NCBI RefSeq assembly: GCF_015277775.1
Contig: NZ_CP063849.1
Span: 8,137,501 to 8,201,500, forward strand
Direction of reading: 5' to 3'
DNA length: 64,000 nt
From: Paludibaculum fermentans
GTDB lineage: Bacteria; Acidobacteriota; Terriglobia; Bryobacterales; Bryobacteraceae
Positions 16,492-25,790 of the stretch are shown piece by piece. The stretch's first letter is position 1, and every line of letters begins with the position of its first letter. The translations under genes were made by a program, and so were the position numbers. Below the pieces are notes generated by a model. The model was not told the origin of the DNA. It searched no databases and saw only the letters and a list, made by a program, of their open reading frames with translations.

Positions 16492-18408
16492 ATGTCCACC
16501 GAAAAGGTTGCAGCCGAATCAACCAGCGAGCAAATCCACTTGCTCATCCGGAAAGCCGCCGCTCTCCGCATCGACTCTGTCCGGGCTACTACCGCCGCGG
16601 GCAGCGGCCATCCCACAAGTTGCGCCTCGGCCGCCGAAATCGTTTCCACGCTCTTCTTCGCGGTCATGCGGTTCGATCCCAAAAACCCGCAGGCCGAGCA
16701 GAACGACGTCTTCATCCTCTCGAAAGGTCATGCCGCACCGCTGCTGTATGCGGCTTGGGCTGAGGCCGGCGCATTCCCTCGGGAGCGGCTGTGGACGTTG
16801 CGCAAGTTTGGTTCTGAACTCGAAGGCCATCCGACGCCGCGTCTCCCCTTTGTGCCGGTGGCTACCGGTTCCCTCGGCCAGGGACTGCCCGCCGCCGCCG
16901 GCATCGCCTACAACGCAAAACATCTGGAGCAGACGGGTCAACGAATCTACGTCCTGTTGGGTGACGGTGAGGCGGCTGAGGGCTCCGTCTGGGAGGCTGC
17001 TGCATGGTCGGCCTTCCACCAGTTGGACAACCTCTGTGTCACGGTCGACGTAAACTGCCTGGGCCAAAGCCAGCCGACGATGCTGCGGCACAACATGGAT
17101 GCGCACGCGGCACGCTGGTCCGCCTTCGGGTGGCACGTGGCGGTGGTCGATGGGCACAGCCCCAGCCAGCTTCTGGGCGCGTACCGGGCGGCGCTCAAAA
17201 CCCGAGGCCGTCCCACGGTGGTGCTGGCTCGCACCATCAAAGGTAAAGGCCTACCGGGTATCGAGGGTGACGAGCATTGGCATGGACGCGCACTCGACTC
17301 TGCCAGGGCGGAGAAGGTGATCCACGAACTCACCCGCCAGATGGGCGACTCATTGGCTGAGTGGGAGCCCAGCATCCGGATTGAGGCGCAAGCCACCGTG
17401 CCGCCACCTGTCCGCACCCTCCGGCCGGACGTGTACACGCCGCCTTACGATCCGAGACTTGACTCTGTCTCCACGCGCCAGGGTTTCGGCAGCGCGCTGG
17501 CCGCCATCGGCGCGCGGAACAAAGCGATCGTCGTGGTCGATGGAGACGTCAAGAACTCCACGTACACAGAGGAGTTCGAGAAGCTGGCGCAGCTCCGCTT
17601 TCTGCAGGGTTACATCGCGGAGCAGAACATGGTTGGCATCGCGATGGGCCTGGCCGCCCGCCGCAAGGTTCCGTTTGTGGCGACATTCGCCTGTTTCCTG
17701 ACACGCGCGTTTGACTTCATACGCATGGCCGCGATCAGCGGCCTCAATATCAAAATTGTCGGCACCCATGCGGGCGTTTCCATTGGAGAGGATGGCCCCT
17801 CCCAGATGGGCCTGGAGGACCTGGCCATGATGTGCGCGGAGCCTGGTTTCACCGTCCTCTATCCTTCTGACGCCACCAGCGCCTGGCGGGCGACCGCTTT
17901 GATTGCCGCCCATGACGGACCGTGCTACCTGCGGCTGGGCCGTCCGGCTGTCCCCGTTCTCTATGGTGAACAAGAGCCTTTTGCCATCGGACGGTGCAAG
18001 GTCCTGAGGAAGAGTGATCAGGACCGTGCGTTGATTGTGGCGGCGGGCATCACTGTTTTCGAGGCCCTGGCCGCCTATGAGCAGCTTCAGGCAGAGGGCC
18101 TCATCGTCCGCGTCATCGATCTCTTCAGCATCCATCCCATTGACGGGGAGGAACTCGTCGCGTCGGCCAGGGATTCAGGTGGAATTGTCGTTACAGTGGA
18201 GGACCACTACCGCCATGGTGGGCTCGGCGACGCAGTGCTTTCCGCGTTGGCACGCCATGAAATGCGCGTCTGCAAGCTGGCTGTGTCGGAGATCCCGCGC
18301 AGTGGCACCAGCCGGGAACTCCTGGCCGAAGCCGGCATCTCGGCTGGCGATATCCGTGATGCGGTTAGATCGGCGCTCAATGAGTTCCACTCGCATGATG
18401 CCCAATGA
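16492..18408 (+). CDS. tkt: Transketolase
   Basis: A 638-residue thiamine-diphosphate enzyme transferring two-carbon units between sugar phosphates in the non-oxidative pentose phosphate pathway. The N-terminal domain has SGHPTSCASAAEI, LSKGHAAPLLYAAWAE, TGSLGQGLPAAAGIA and the ThDP/metal motif starting GDGEAAEGSVWEAA at about residue 157. The pyrimidine-binding domain follows (about 325-490, with YIAEQNMVGIAMGLAARRK and the glutamate that activates ThDP), then the C-terminal domain. Both halves are present in one chain. ATG 16492 gives the family-like N-terminus. It stands alone between two gene-free gaps, so it is probably monocistronic. Confidence 0.93.
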   Translation: MSTEKVAAESTSEQIHLLIRKAAALRIDSVRATTAAGSGHPTSCASAAEIVSTLFFAVMRFDPKNPQAEQNDVFILSKGHAAPLLYAAWAEAGAFPRERLWTLRKFGSELEGHPTPRLPFVPVATGSLGQGLPAAAGIAYNAKHLEQTGQRIYVLLGDGEAAEGSVWEAAAWSAFHQLDNLCVTVDVNCLGQSQPTMLRHNMDAHAARWSAFGWHVAVVDGHSPSQLLGAYRAALKTRGRPTVVLARTIKGKGLPGIEGDEHWHGRALDSARAEKVIHELTRQMGDSLAEWEPSIRIEAQATVPPPVRTLRPDVYTPPYDPRLDSVSTRQGFGSALAAIGARNKAIVVVDGDVKNSTYTEEFEKLAQLRFLQGYIAEQNMVGIAMGLAARRKVPFVATFACFLTRAFDFIRMAAISGLNIKIVGTHAGVSIGEDGPSQMGLEDLAMMCAEPGFTVLYPSDATSAWRATALIAAHDGPCYLRLGRPAVPVLYGEQEPFAIGRCKVLRKSDQDRALIVAAGITVFEALAAYEQLQAEGLIVRVIDLFSIHPIDGEELVASARDSGGIVVTVEDHYRHGGLGDAVLSALARHEMRVCKLAVSEIPRSGTSRELLAEAGISAGDIRDAVRSALNEFHSHDAQ

Positions 18409-18781
18409 GAATAGTGTGCACCCCGCCTTCCGGGCTCAAACCGGGCCGCAAGACTCAGTGCCGCCCTGTAGGCACACTCGCCGTTCAGCGGCGAGCGATA
18501 CCCAGGCCGCCAACGGTTCCAAGGGCGACAGTTGGCAGTCCACCTGAGCGACTGCTTCGCCAAACTACCAGCAGCGGGAGTTCCGGCCCAGGGGCGCGGA
18601 AATGGAGCCTGCGCGTGGTTCGCGGCCGGGCGAGTTCTCCCACCAACCGGCCCATATGCCTCGTCACCATCGCCTCCGTGTTCGAGAGGAGAGACAGGGG
18701 CCAACTGGCACTGGCATTCAATGCCAGGATGGGCGGCTCCGTTGCTCGATCAGGACACCCAGCTGTTTGCAGGCATCTCCG
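18409..18781. other. 373-base gap after transketolase
   Basis: I see no supported gene. A plus-strand frame (18405-18785, 126 codons) begins ATGA over the transketolase stop, but its residues are proline/arginine/serine-rich and show no fold pattern. No T-tailed hairpin was found. Confidence 0.4.
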
Positions 18782-19123
18782 TTAGCTGCCCTTCACATGG
18801 CACTTGTTGTTGGTGCAGTTGCCCTCGGATGCAAACGCGGCGCCATCAGCCCGGTGGCAGGCTCCGCAGGACGCTTTGGCATCCTCGCGTTTTTTGTGAG
18901 GTGACGAGAACTCGATGGGCGCCTTTCGATCTCGGGTGAACAGCCTGGGATGACAGATGAGGCAAGCATTCATCTCCCGCTTTGCGTGCCCGGCGTGGTC
19001 GTAATTGACATCTCCCGCCGTCGTTTGAATCACCAGTCTGGATGGCGGTTTCTTATCCTCGCCCAATAGCAGGCTCGACCCCAAGAGCGAGAAGAGAAGC
19101 AAACCAAAAAGAGGTTGTCGCAT
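18782..19123 (-). CDS. Small triheme c(7)-type cytochrome
   Basis: A 113-residue exported protein with a signal peptide (LFGLLLFSLLGSSLLLG). Three haem c attachment sites are visible: CLICH (54-58), CGACH (86-90) and CTNNKCH (103-109, four residues between the cysteines). Distal histidines are supplied by YDHAGH (41-46) and SPHKK (74-78). The order GDVNYDHAGH...CLICHPRLF...SPHKK...CGACH fits the c(7)-type cytochrome triheme family found in bacteria with extracellular or periplasmic electron transfer. Location: periplasm. No oxidoreductase gene lies beside it, so its partner is unknown. Confidence 0.82.
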   Translation of the reverse strand: MRQPLFGLLLFSLLGSSLLLGEDKKPPSRLVIQTTAGDVNYDHAGHAKREMNACLICHPRLFTRDRKAPIEFSSPHKKREDAKASCGACHRADGAAFASEGNCTNNKCHVKGS

Positions 19124-19893
19124 CTCAATACCCTAATACAAAATTGTCTGCGATGCAGCGGTCTGCCCTGCCCGGATGGGACTGTGAGTTTGCCTAAGCG
19201 ACAAGGAGTTGGGCCTTAAGTTACACGGTGGAAACTGCTGTTTTGCACCCGCCCGGCCGATCAGGAATCGCGGAGCGGAAATACTAGTTTTGAGATGGAA
19301 CAAAGAAGAGAGGAGGCCCTTCTTGTGATTCCAGAGGGTCCGGATGGGCGATTGTACTGTGCGAGTCAGTAGTTGAGCATGGACCCGAGCTTCACAACAT
19401 GGCTCATGCAGGCCGGGCGATCTGGGCGGCCGGGACTGCTGCGGATACGGGTTTGGCGCGCGCCCGGGCCATCCTCAGTCCTGCCGGCCAACCGTTCTCC
19501 GCAGTGCGATTGGCAGGAGAGATTGAACTGTCGTGGCCATCGCCATCTGCTGAGAAGTGTGTATCCGAATGAGCTTCTGAATCCGCCAGCATTGAAGAGC
19601 CGCCAGCCGGATTCATAAAAGATCCTTAACAGAGCGTATACTTCGCTCTGTCGAATATCGATGTAGATTCTTTCATTTATTTCCGAAGAACCGACTGGCT
19701 GAGGCTGCACGTGCGATGATGCTGCCAGATTAAGAGATCATCATGATCGAAGAGGTTTCCGTCGCTTTCCGGGCGCGCGCAACTCCGAATATCAAGTCCC
19801 GCCATTTAGTCTTACCTGTCGGGCTGTCAATTAGGCGGGGAGGATGATAGGGTTCCACTGAGCTGACACGGCGGGTGATCGCAACGTGATTTA
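19124..19893. other. 800-base gap with short ORFs and one inverted repeat
   Basis: No gene is firmly supported. It is locally AT-richer than its surroundings. Two short plus-strand frames have protein-like residues: a 25-codon ORF ending near 19373 (...VIPEGPDGRLYCASQ) and one from ATG 19399 to about 19572 (57 residues, ending SWPSPSAEKCVSE). Neither has a good ribosome site. A perfect inverted repeat lies at 19629-19651 (ACAGAGCG, 7 bases, CGCTCTGT), suitable as an operator or hairpin. The stretch probably carries the promoter of the triheme cytochrome at its left end. Confidence 0.35.
19629..19651. repeat. Perfect 8-base inverted repeat
   Basis: ACAGAGCG and CGCTCTGT flank a 7-base spacer (TATACTT). 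Arm length and spacing are typical of a dimeric regulator site, but no regulator gene is adjacent and no start codon lies close by. It could equally be an RNA hairpin; no T-run follows on either strand. Confidence 0.4.
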
Positions 19894-19920
19894 GGCTGGC
19901 CGCGGTGCGCGCGGCCAGCC
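19894..19920 (-). terminator. Strong hairpin after the hypothetical gene
   Basis: A perfect 11-base inverted repeat (GGCTGGCCGCG / CGCGGCCAGCC, 5-base loop) begins one base past the stop codon of the minus-strand gene at 19922. It has no T-run, so it may stabilise the 3' end or act as an imperfect terminator. Confidence 0.5.
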
Positions 19921-19921
19921 C

Positions 19922-20320
19922 TCAGGCCACCAGCCACTTCTGCGCCAGCTCTTGCGGATCCGCGCTTAGGTCCACAGGCTCCGTACAGACCTCTTCGCCA
20001 CCCTCTACCCACACAGCTTGGATGCCATCGGCTTCCGGACGTAACTCCAGCCGCCGTCCCTTTGCCTCCAGCACCAGCGTCGTTCCAGACCAGCGGAAGT
20101 CCACAAAGGTTCGCTGCCCGTGCCCGATTGTCCGGCAAGCCGTCAGGAATTTCTGCGTGTAGGGACTCGTTTTCAGCGCGTCCGCATGCGGAGCCGCCCT
20201 CAGCGCAGCCTCCCGCTCCGCCGCTTTGGCGTCCAGTTCCCGTTTGATCTTCTCCGGATCCCGCTCTTCCCGCGACTCCAGCGCTTTGAGATTATTCTCC
20301 AGATTGTCCAGATAGCTCAT
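19922..20320 (-). CDS. Conserved-looking hypothetical protein
   Basis: A 132-residue soluble protein with no signal peptide or membrane helix. The first 45 residues are highly charged and helical (LENNLKALESREERDPEKIK), followed by a compact alpha/beta part (TFVDFRWSGTTLVLEAKGRR, about 70-92) and a C-terminal helix (PQELAQKWLVA). I do not recognise the family. Codon character and residue balance support a real gene. It is transcribed divergently from the DUF1549 gene; 110 bases between them must hold both promoters. Confidence 0.65.
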   Translation of the reverse strand: MSYLDNLENNLKALESREERDPEKIKRELDAKAAEREAALRAAPHADALKTSPYTQKFLTACRTIGHGQRTFVDFRWSGTTLVLEAKGRRLELRPEADGIQAVWVEGGEEVCTEPVDLSADPQELAQKWLVA

Positions 20321-20430
20321 TCCCTCCAGGATAGCGGAGCCTCGCTCTATCAGGCCCGCGGGCTGGCCGTTGTATAATTGCCCTCATCTGGATGGCGCGA
20401 TCCTGCGCCCGTGTTCGCTGGGGCGATGCA

Positions 20431-22596
20431 ATGAAACTATGGGCCTTTCTGGCCGTCGCTGGACTCCTGGCCGCCGCCGAATACCACGGCGACACCGACA
20501 AGGACCGCGCGCGCATCCTCGCCCGCCGCAACTGGTGGTCGTTCCAGAAAGTGGTCCGCCCGGATCCGCCCAAACTCAATAATCCCTGGGTCCGCACGCC
20601 CATCGACGCATTCCTCCTGGAGGCGCTCCAGGCCAAGTCCCTTAAGCCCTCGCCCGAAGAGAGCAAACTGCGCCTGCTGCGCCGCGTCACGCTGGATGTT
20701 ACCGGCCTGCCGCCCAAGCCTGAAGAGGCTGCCGCCTTCCTGAATGACAAACGGGCCGACGCCTACGACCGCCTGGTCGACCGCCTCATGGCCTCCACTC
20801 AATACGGCGAACGCTGGGCCCAACGCTGGCTCGATGTCGCCCGCTACGCCGACACCAACGGCTTCGAGCACGATCTGGAGCGGACCCATGCCTGGCGCTA
20901 CCGCGATTACGTGGTCCGCAGCTTCAATGCAGGCAAGCCGTACGACGTTTTTCTAAAGGAACAGATTGCTGGTGACGAGCTCTGGCCCGGCCAGCCGGAC
21001 CCGGTGATTGCCGTTGGCTTCAACCGCGCAGGTCCGGAGCACCTCACCGGCGGCAACCAGGACGTCGAGCTGAACCGGCAGGAGGTTCTGGTGGAGATGA
21101 CCGCGGGCGTCAGCAACGTCTTCCTCGGTCTGACCATGAACTGTGCGCGCTGCCACAACCACAAGTTCGACCCCATCCTGCAGACCGACTACTACCGGCT
21201 GCAGGCCGTGTTCGGCGGTACTGAGGGCAAGGACGTGCCGCTCGCCAGCGCCGACGAAAAAGCCCGCTACGATGCGGCTCGCAAGGCGTACGAAGCGCGG
21301 CTGAAACCCGTTCAGGACCAGATCACGGCCATCGAGAAGCCCTACAAAGAGGCCCTCATCGCCGAGCGCCGCGCCAAGCTGGAGCCGGCTGTCCAGGCTC
21401 TGCTCGATGTCCCCAAGGACAAGCTCTCCGAAGCCGACCGCGAGAAGCAGAAGAACGCCAAGGACCAGATTTCGCCTTCCTGGGATGAAGTGCTGGCTCG
21501 CGTCCCCAAGCCCGAATTGGAGCGCCGCTCGGGCCTCCGCCGCCAGTTGCACGCCATTGAACTGGACGAGCCCGCCCCGCCCGCCGCGGCTTACGCGGTG
21601 GTGAATCGCGAGAAGCCCGAAGACACTAACGTCCTCAAGGTCGGCGACCATCGCATGAAGCTCGGCACGGTGCCGCCGGGCCTGCCGCTGGTGCTCACGG
21701 CCAACACGGCCAGGCCGGTTCCGCTGGAAGCCGCCGGCCGCCGCACGGTGCTGGCCGAGTGGCTCGCCCAACCAGAGCACCCGCTCACCGCGCGCGTCAT
21801 GGTCAATCGCATCTGGCAGTTCCGCATGGGGCGCGGCATCGTCGGGACGCCCAACGATTTCGGTATGATGGGCGAACGGCCCACGCATCCCAAACTCCTC
21901 GACTGGCTGGCCGCGGAATTCGTCTCGAGTGGTTGGAACGTCAAGGCCATCGACCGGCTGATCCTGACCTCCAGTGCTTACCGCCAGGCCTCCGCCCGCG
22001 ATGCGGCCGGCGAAGCCGTGGATCCAGAGAACAAGCTCTACTGGCGCATGAACCGCCGCCGGCTGGAAGGCGAGGCGATCCGCGACTCCGTCCTGTCGGT
22101 CAGCGGCATGCTGAACCTGGAAGTGGGCGGGCCGCCCATCCGGGTCCCCATCGAGAAGGAAGTCTACGACTCCATCTTTACCGAGTATGAGAACGACAAC
22201 CTGTGGCCGCTGCCCAAGGATCGCGCCCAGATCTATCGCCGCTCCCTGTACCTGCTGAACAAGCGCACGGTGCGGCTGCCGATGCTGGCGAACTTCGACC
22301 AGCCCGACGCGATGACCTCCTGCGCTTACCGTCCTGTCTCCACGCATGCGCTGCAGGCGCTCTCGCTCATCAATAGCGACTTCATGGCCGAGCAGTCGGC
22401 CGCGTTTGCCAGGCGCGTCGAACAGGCTGGAACGGGCGTTCCTGTCCGCGTCCAGCGTGCGTATCAGCTCGCGCTGGCCCGTCCGCCGAAGCCCGCCGAA
22501 ATCACCATGGCCCGGGACTTTTTCACCAAGGGAGGCACGCTCCAGGAATTCTGCCTGGCGCTGTTGAACCGCAATGAGTTCATCTACATCCCCTGA
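20431..22596 (+). CDS. DUF1549 and DUF1553 domain-containing protein
   Basis: A 721-residue exported protein. Signal peptide [17 protein letters not shown], then the DUF1549 region (about 45-255, with [50 protein letters not shown] and a conserved CARCH motif in [14 protein letters not shown]). A charged linker with coiled-coil character follows (about 270-385), then DUF1553 (about 430-700, with [20 protein letters not shown] and SSAYRQ). The family (also called PSCyt2/PSD1) is abundant in Planctomycetes and Acidobacteria beside DUF1501 genes; the role is unproven. The haem-binding PSCyt1 domain often fused at the N-terminus is absent. ATG 20431 gives the signal peptide. It overlaps the next gene by 23 bases. 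Confidence 0.88.
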   Translation: MKLWAFLAVAGLLAAAEYHGDTDKDRARILARRNWWSFQKVVRPDPPKLNNPWVRTPIDAFLLEALQAKSLKPSPEESKLRLLRRVTLDVTGLPPKPEEAAAFLNDKRADAYDRLVDRLMASTQYGERWAQRWLDVARYADTNGFEHDLERTHAWRYRDYVVRSFNAGKPYDVFLKEQIAGDELWPGQPDPVIAVGFNRAGPEHLTGGNQDVELNRQEVLVEMTAGVSNVFLGLTMNCARCHNHKFDPILQTDYYRLQAVFGGTEGKDVPLASADEKARYDAARKAYEARLKPVQDQITAIEKPYKEALIAERRAKLEPAVQALLDVPKDKLSEADREKQKNAKDQISPSWDEVLARVPKPELERRSGLRRQLHAIELDEPAPPAAAYAVVNREKPEDTNVLKVGDHRMKLGTVPPGLPLVLTANTARPVPLEAAGRRTVLAEWLAQPEHPLTARVMVNRIWQFRMGRGIVGTPNDFGMMGERPTHPKLLDWLAAEFVSSGWNVKAIDRLILTSSAYRQASARDAAGEAVDPENKLYWRMNRRRLEGEAIRDSVLSVSGMLNLEVGGPPIRVPIEKEVYDSIFTEYENDNLWPLPKDRAQIYRRSLYLLNKRTVRLPMLANFDQPDAMTSCAYRPVSTHALQALSLINSDFMAEQSAAFARRVEQAGTGVPVRVQRAYQLALARPPKPAEITMARDFFTKGGTLQEFCLALLNRNEFIYIP

Positions 22597-24019
22597 TCCT
22601 CGCGGTCATATCCCTGTCGCGCGAACGCGCCGCAACGTGCTGCTCGACGCGGCCCATGGCTTCGGCGCGATCGCCTTGCAGAGCCTGCTTGCCCGCGAAG
22701 GGAAGGCCGCGCCGCGCATCAATCCGCTAGCGGCCAAGCCGCCGCACTTTCCCGCGAAGGCTAAGTCCGTCATTTTCCTGTTCATGGTGGGCGCGCCCAG
22801 CCAGATCGATACCTTTGATCCCAAGCCGGGCTTGAAGAAGTACGATGGCCAGCGGCTGCCCGAGAGTTACGGCAAGATCCAAAGCCAGTTCACCGATGGC
22901 AGCACGCCGCTGCTCTCGTCGCCTTGGGCCTTTCAACAGCATGGCCAGTCCGGCGCGTGGGTCTCGACCCTGATGCCGAACCTCGCGCGCTGCGTCGACG
23001 ACCTGTGCTTCGTGCGCAGCTTTCATACCGACAGCGTCGTGCACGCGCCGGCGATGTATCACGTGCACTCCGGCCGTATCCTGATGGGCTACCCGTCCCT
23101 GGGCGCGTGGGTCACTTATGGGTTGGGCACCGAGTCCGACAACCTGCCTGCCTATGTCGTGCTGCCGCAGCCTGAGGGTACTCCCGAAGGTGGGACGCCC
23201 TGCTGGGGCGCCGGCTTCCTGCCGGCCGTGCACCAGGGGACCGTACTGCGGCCGGGCGCGACGCCCATTCTGAATCTGCAGCCTCCCCCGGGCGTCACCC
23301 AGCAACGTCAGCGCGCCACGCTCGATCTGCTGCAGAAGATGAACGACCTGGATACAGATCCGACTGATTCGGAAATGGGCGCCCGAATCGCCTCTTATGA
23401 GCTGGCGTTCCGCATGCAGCGCTACGCGCCGGAGGCGGTGGATCTCTCGAAGGAGCCCGAACATGTGCGCAAGCTCTACGGGCTGGATCAGAAGCGCACC
23501 GCCGACTTTGGTTCCCGCTGCCTGCTGGCCCGCCGCATGGTGGAGCGCGGTGTCCGGTTCGTCCAGCTCTACTCCGGCGGGGGCCCCGTTTCCACGCAGT
23601 GGGACGCGCACAAGGATCTGGTCGAGAATCACGAGAAGATGTGCGGCATGACGGACCAGCCTATTGCCGCCCTGCTCACCGATCTCAAACAGCGCGGGTT
23701 GCTGGATTCCACCCTGGTCATCTGGGGTAGCGAATTCGGGCGTCTGCCCATGACGCAATCCGGCAACGGCCGCGATCACAATCCGCACGGCTTCACCATG
23801 TGGTTTGCCGGCGGGGGCGTGAAGGCCGGGCGCACCATTGGTTCGACCGACGAATTCGGGTTGCGCGCGCAGGACGACCCGTATTCCATGCGCGACTTCC
23901 ACGCCACGATCCTCCACCTGTTGGGCCTCGACCAGAATCAGCTCTGGTATCTCCACAACGGGCGTCAGGAGAAGTTGACCGACTTCGGCGGCAACGTCAT
24001 CCAGCGCGTGGTGGCGTGA
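22574..24019 (+). CDS. DUF1501 domain-containing protein (sulfatase-like fold)
   Basis: A 481-residue protein, probably exported through the Tat route ([20 protein letters not shown] near residues 17-36). DUF1501 motifs include [20 protein letters not shown] (about 64-83), a conserved His-containing [20 protein letters not shown], and [12 protein letters not shown]...GRDHNPHGF near residues 385-415, then a final [11 protein letters not shown]. The fold is related to alkaline-phosphatase/sulfatase enzymes; substrates are unknown. It almost always pairs with a DUF1549/DUF1553 gene, as here, and the 23-base overlap indicates coupled expression. Confidence 0.9.
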   Translation: MSSSTSPDPRGHIPVARTRRNVLLDAAHGFGAIALQSLLAREGKAAPRINPLAAKPPHFPAKAKSVIFLFMVGAPSQIDTFDPKPGLKKYDGQRLPESYGKIQSQFTDGSTPLLSSPWAFQQHGQSGAWVSTLMPNLARCVDDLCFVRSFHTDSVVHAPAMYHVHSGRILMGYPSLGAWVTYGLGTESDNLPAYVVLPQPEGTPEGGTPCWGAGFLPAVHQGTVLRPGATPILNLQPPPGVTQQRQRATLDLLQKMNDLDTDPTDSEMGARIASYELAFRMQRYAPEAVDLSKEPEHVRKLYGLDQKRTADFGSRCLLARRMVERGVRFVQLYSGGGPVSTQWDAHKDLVENHEKMCGMTDQPIAALLTDLKQRGLLDSTLVIWGSEFGRLPMTQSGNGRDHNPHGFTMWFAGGGVKAGRTIGSTDEFGLRAQDDPYSMRDFHATILHLLGLDQNQLWYLHNGRQEKLTDFGGNVIQRVVA

Positions 24020-24817
24020 TCAGGCATACCCGCCCGTGGCGCGATGCGCCCGCAGCAGTTCATCCAGCACCGACTCCGGCGAGCCCGTGAAACCGGGTGG
24101 CAGTTCATTGGACGCCTGGACCTTCAAGAAAATCTGGTGCGCCATCTGACTGCGCAGGTCGGCTGGCAGGTCGGAACGCCGCGCCACAAACGTCTCGATG
24201 AGGGTGGCGTGGGTCGGTGACAGGCGGTATCCGGCGAAGGCGCCGCCCGCCGGAGCGGACTCCTCGATCTCCTGCCACATCGACTCCTGCTTCCGTTCCC
24301 TGATTACGATGGACCCGGCCACAAAGTCGCCCAGCCGCTTGCTCTGCGCATTGAACAGTGCGGTGAGGATGCCCACGGCGTAGATGCCCGGCAGTTGATC
24401 CACAATCCGCAGAAGGTTCCGTCCGATCGTCTCCGCCGGTGCCAACGGCCGCCCGCTCTCTTTGATCACACGGATCCCGATGATGCGCTTGCCCGGAGTC
24501 TGGCCGCGCCAGGCGATCTCGAAGATTGTGAAGTAGCCGTAGTACAGGACGAAATTGAAGCCGATCACTACGGCGGTCCACCACTGCTGGGGCACAAAAG
24601 CAAACACCATAAACAGCCGCGCCCCGGTGACGGCTAAAATAAGGAGCCCGGCCAGGAACGCCACAAATTGGATTGTGGTATCGATGGCCAGGGCCAGAAA
24701 ACGGCTCCCGATGCCGGCGAGCTGGAAATGAAGGCGCGTCTGTTCCGGCGTCTCGATGGAATGCACGTCGATCAGCGCGGGAGCCGGCGGCATCGGATTG
24801 GATGGAGTGGGCGACAT
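24020..24817 (-). CDS. RDD family membrane protein
   Basis: A 265-residue protein. Around residue 35 the RDD signature begins (AGIGSRFLALAIDTTIQF, with conserved Arg and Asp), followed by three to four membrane helices (AFLAGLLILAVTGARLF, WTAVVIGFNFVLYYGYF, and one near 140-160) and the motif RGQTPGKRIIGIRVI. The C-terminal 75 residues are soluble and helical. RDD proteins are envelope proteins, some shown to affect ion exchange. The ATG at 24817 shares two bases with the start of the divergent SpoIIM-like gene; ATG 24793 would avoid this. RDD, SpoIIM-like, DUF58 and MoxR genes recur together in Acidobacteria. Confidence 0.85.
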   Translation of the reverse strand: MSPTPSNPMPPAPALIDVHSIETPEQTRLHFQLAGIGSRFLALAIDTTIQFVAFLAGLLILAVTGARLFMVFAFVPQQWWTAVVIGFNFVLYYGYFTIFEIAWRGQTPGKRIIGIRVIKESGRPLAPAETIGRNLLRIVDQLPGIYAVGILTALFNAQSKRLGDFVAGSIVIRERKQESMWQEIEESAPAGGAFAGYRLSPTHATLIETFVARRSDLPADLRSQMAHQIFLKVQASNELPPGFTGSPESVLDELLRAHRATGGYA

Positions 24818-25790
24818 GGTTTCTACTGCCTGGATCAAAAAGCGGCAACCTCACTGGAAACGGCTGGAACGGCTTGTCGAAGTTGCATCGGGCGGACTCT
24901 CCAAACTCAATCATGCCGAACTGCGGGAATTCGGGCTGCTTTACCGGCAAACCGCGGCTGACCTCTCGACCGTAGTCGAAGATGCCTCCAGCTCGCAACT
25001 ATCCAATTATCTCAACCATCTGCTGGGGCGAGGCCACAATCTTCTCTACATGGGGCAGCGGCCGAAGATCTCGGGTATTTTTGACTTTTTTTCGTCGACC
25101 TACCCTTCCATCTTCCGCCAGACCCTGCCCATGACCGCCCTCGCCACGGCCATTTTCTGCCTGGCGGCGATTGTGGGCTGGGTGGTCACCGCGTACGACC
25201 CTTCCTTTGCGCACAGGATTCTCGGACCGCAGATGATGGTCAGCATCGAGCGCCATGAGATGTGGACTCATTCCGTGGTGGCCATGAAGCCGGTGGCCGC
25301 CTCGGAGATCACTACGAACAATCTCAGTGTGGCGTTCGCTGCCTGTGCCGGCGGCATCACCGTGCTGGGGCCGGTCTACCTGATGGTCTTTAACGGTTTG
25401 CTGCTGGGCGTGGTTGGCGCTGCCACGCAGGCCGCCGGAATGGCCCTGCCGCTGTGGAGCTTCGTGGCGCCGCACGGCGTGCTGGAACTCCCGGCCATCT
25501 TCATCGCCGGAGGAGCCGGGCTGGAGATCACGCGCGGGCTGCTCTTTCCAGGGTTGCTGCCACGCCGCGCCTCGTTAGCCCAGGCCGGCGCACGTGCGAT
25601 TCGACTGATGTTGGGGGCGGTGCCGATGCTTCTGGTGGCCGGGTCCATCGAAGGGTTCTTCTCGGCTACCAGCACACCCGTCGCGATGAAGTTCCTACTG
25701 GCCGGTGTGCTGTTTGCCTGCCTGCTTGTCTATCTGTTCGGCTCCTGGTCTACAAAAGGCTCCGGTCCTTCACCCGCAAATACTCGTTGA
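24816..25790 (+). CDS. Stage II sporulation protein M-like (DUF95) membrane protein
   Basis: A 324-residue polytopic protein. A soluble helical N-terminus (about 1-95; ELREFGLLYRQTAADLSTV) is followed by about five membrane helices, including MTALATAIFCLAAIVGWVV (about 107-125) and the conserved GPVYLMVFNGLLLGVVGA and SFVAPHGVLELPAIFIAGGAG (about 215-235) that mark the SpoIIM/DUF95 family. The organism need not sporulate; the family is widespread in non-sporulating bacteria with MoxR modules. Starts at ATG 24816, as the frame upstream is a shadow of the RDD gene. Its 3' end overlaps the convergent DUF58 gene by 41 bases. Confidence 0.87.
   Translation: MVSTAWIKKRQPHWKRLERLVEVASGGLSKLNHAELREFGLLYRQTAADLSTVVEDASSSQLSNYLNHLLGRGHNLLYMGQRPKISGIFDFFSSTYPSIFRQTLPMTALATAIFCLAAIVGWVVTAYDPSFAHRILGPQMMVSIERHEMWTHSVVAMKPVAASEITTNNLSVAFAACAGGITVLGPVYLMVFNGLLLGVVGAATQAAGMALPLWSFVAPHGVLELPAIFIAGGAGLEITRGLLFPGLLPRRASLAQAGARAIRLMLGAVPMLLVAGSIEGFFSATSTPVAMKFLLAGVLFACLLVYLFGSWSTKGSGPSPANTR

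Noticed and set aside
18405-18785. 126-codon ORF starting over the transketolase stop
   Set aside because: ATGA overlap looked like an operon gene, but the residues are Pro/Arg/Ser-rich with no secondary-structure pattern and no family likeness.
19366-19710. 114-codon minus-strand ORF in the 800-base gap
   Set aside because: Residue pattern is not convincing, it has no ribosome site, and the opposite strand is equally open; left as part of the gap.
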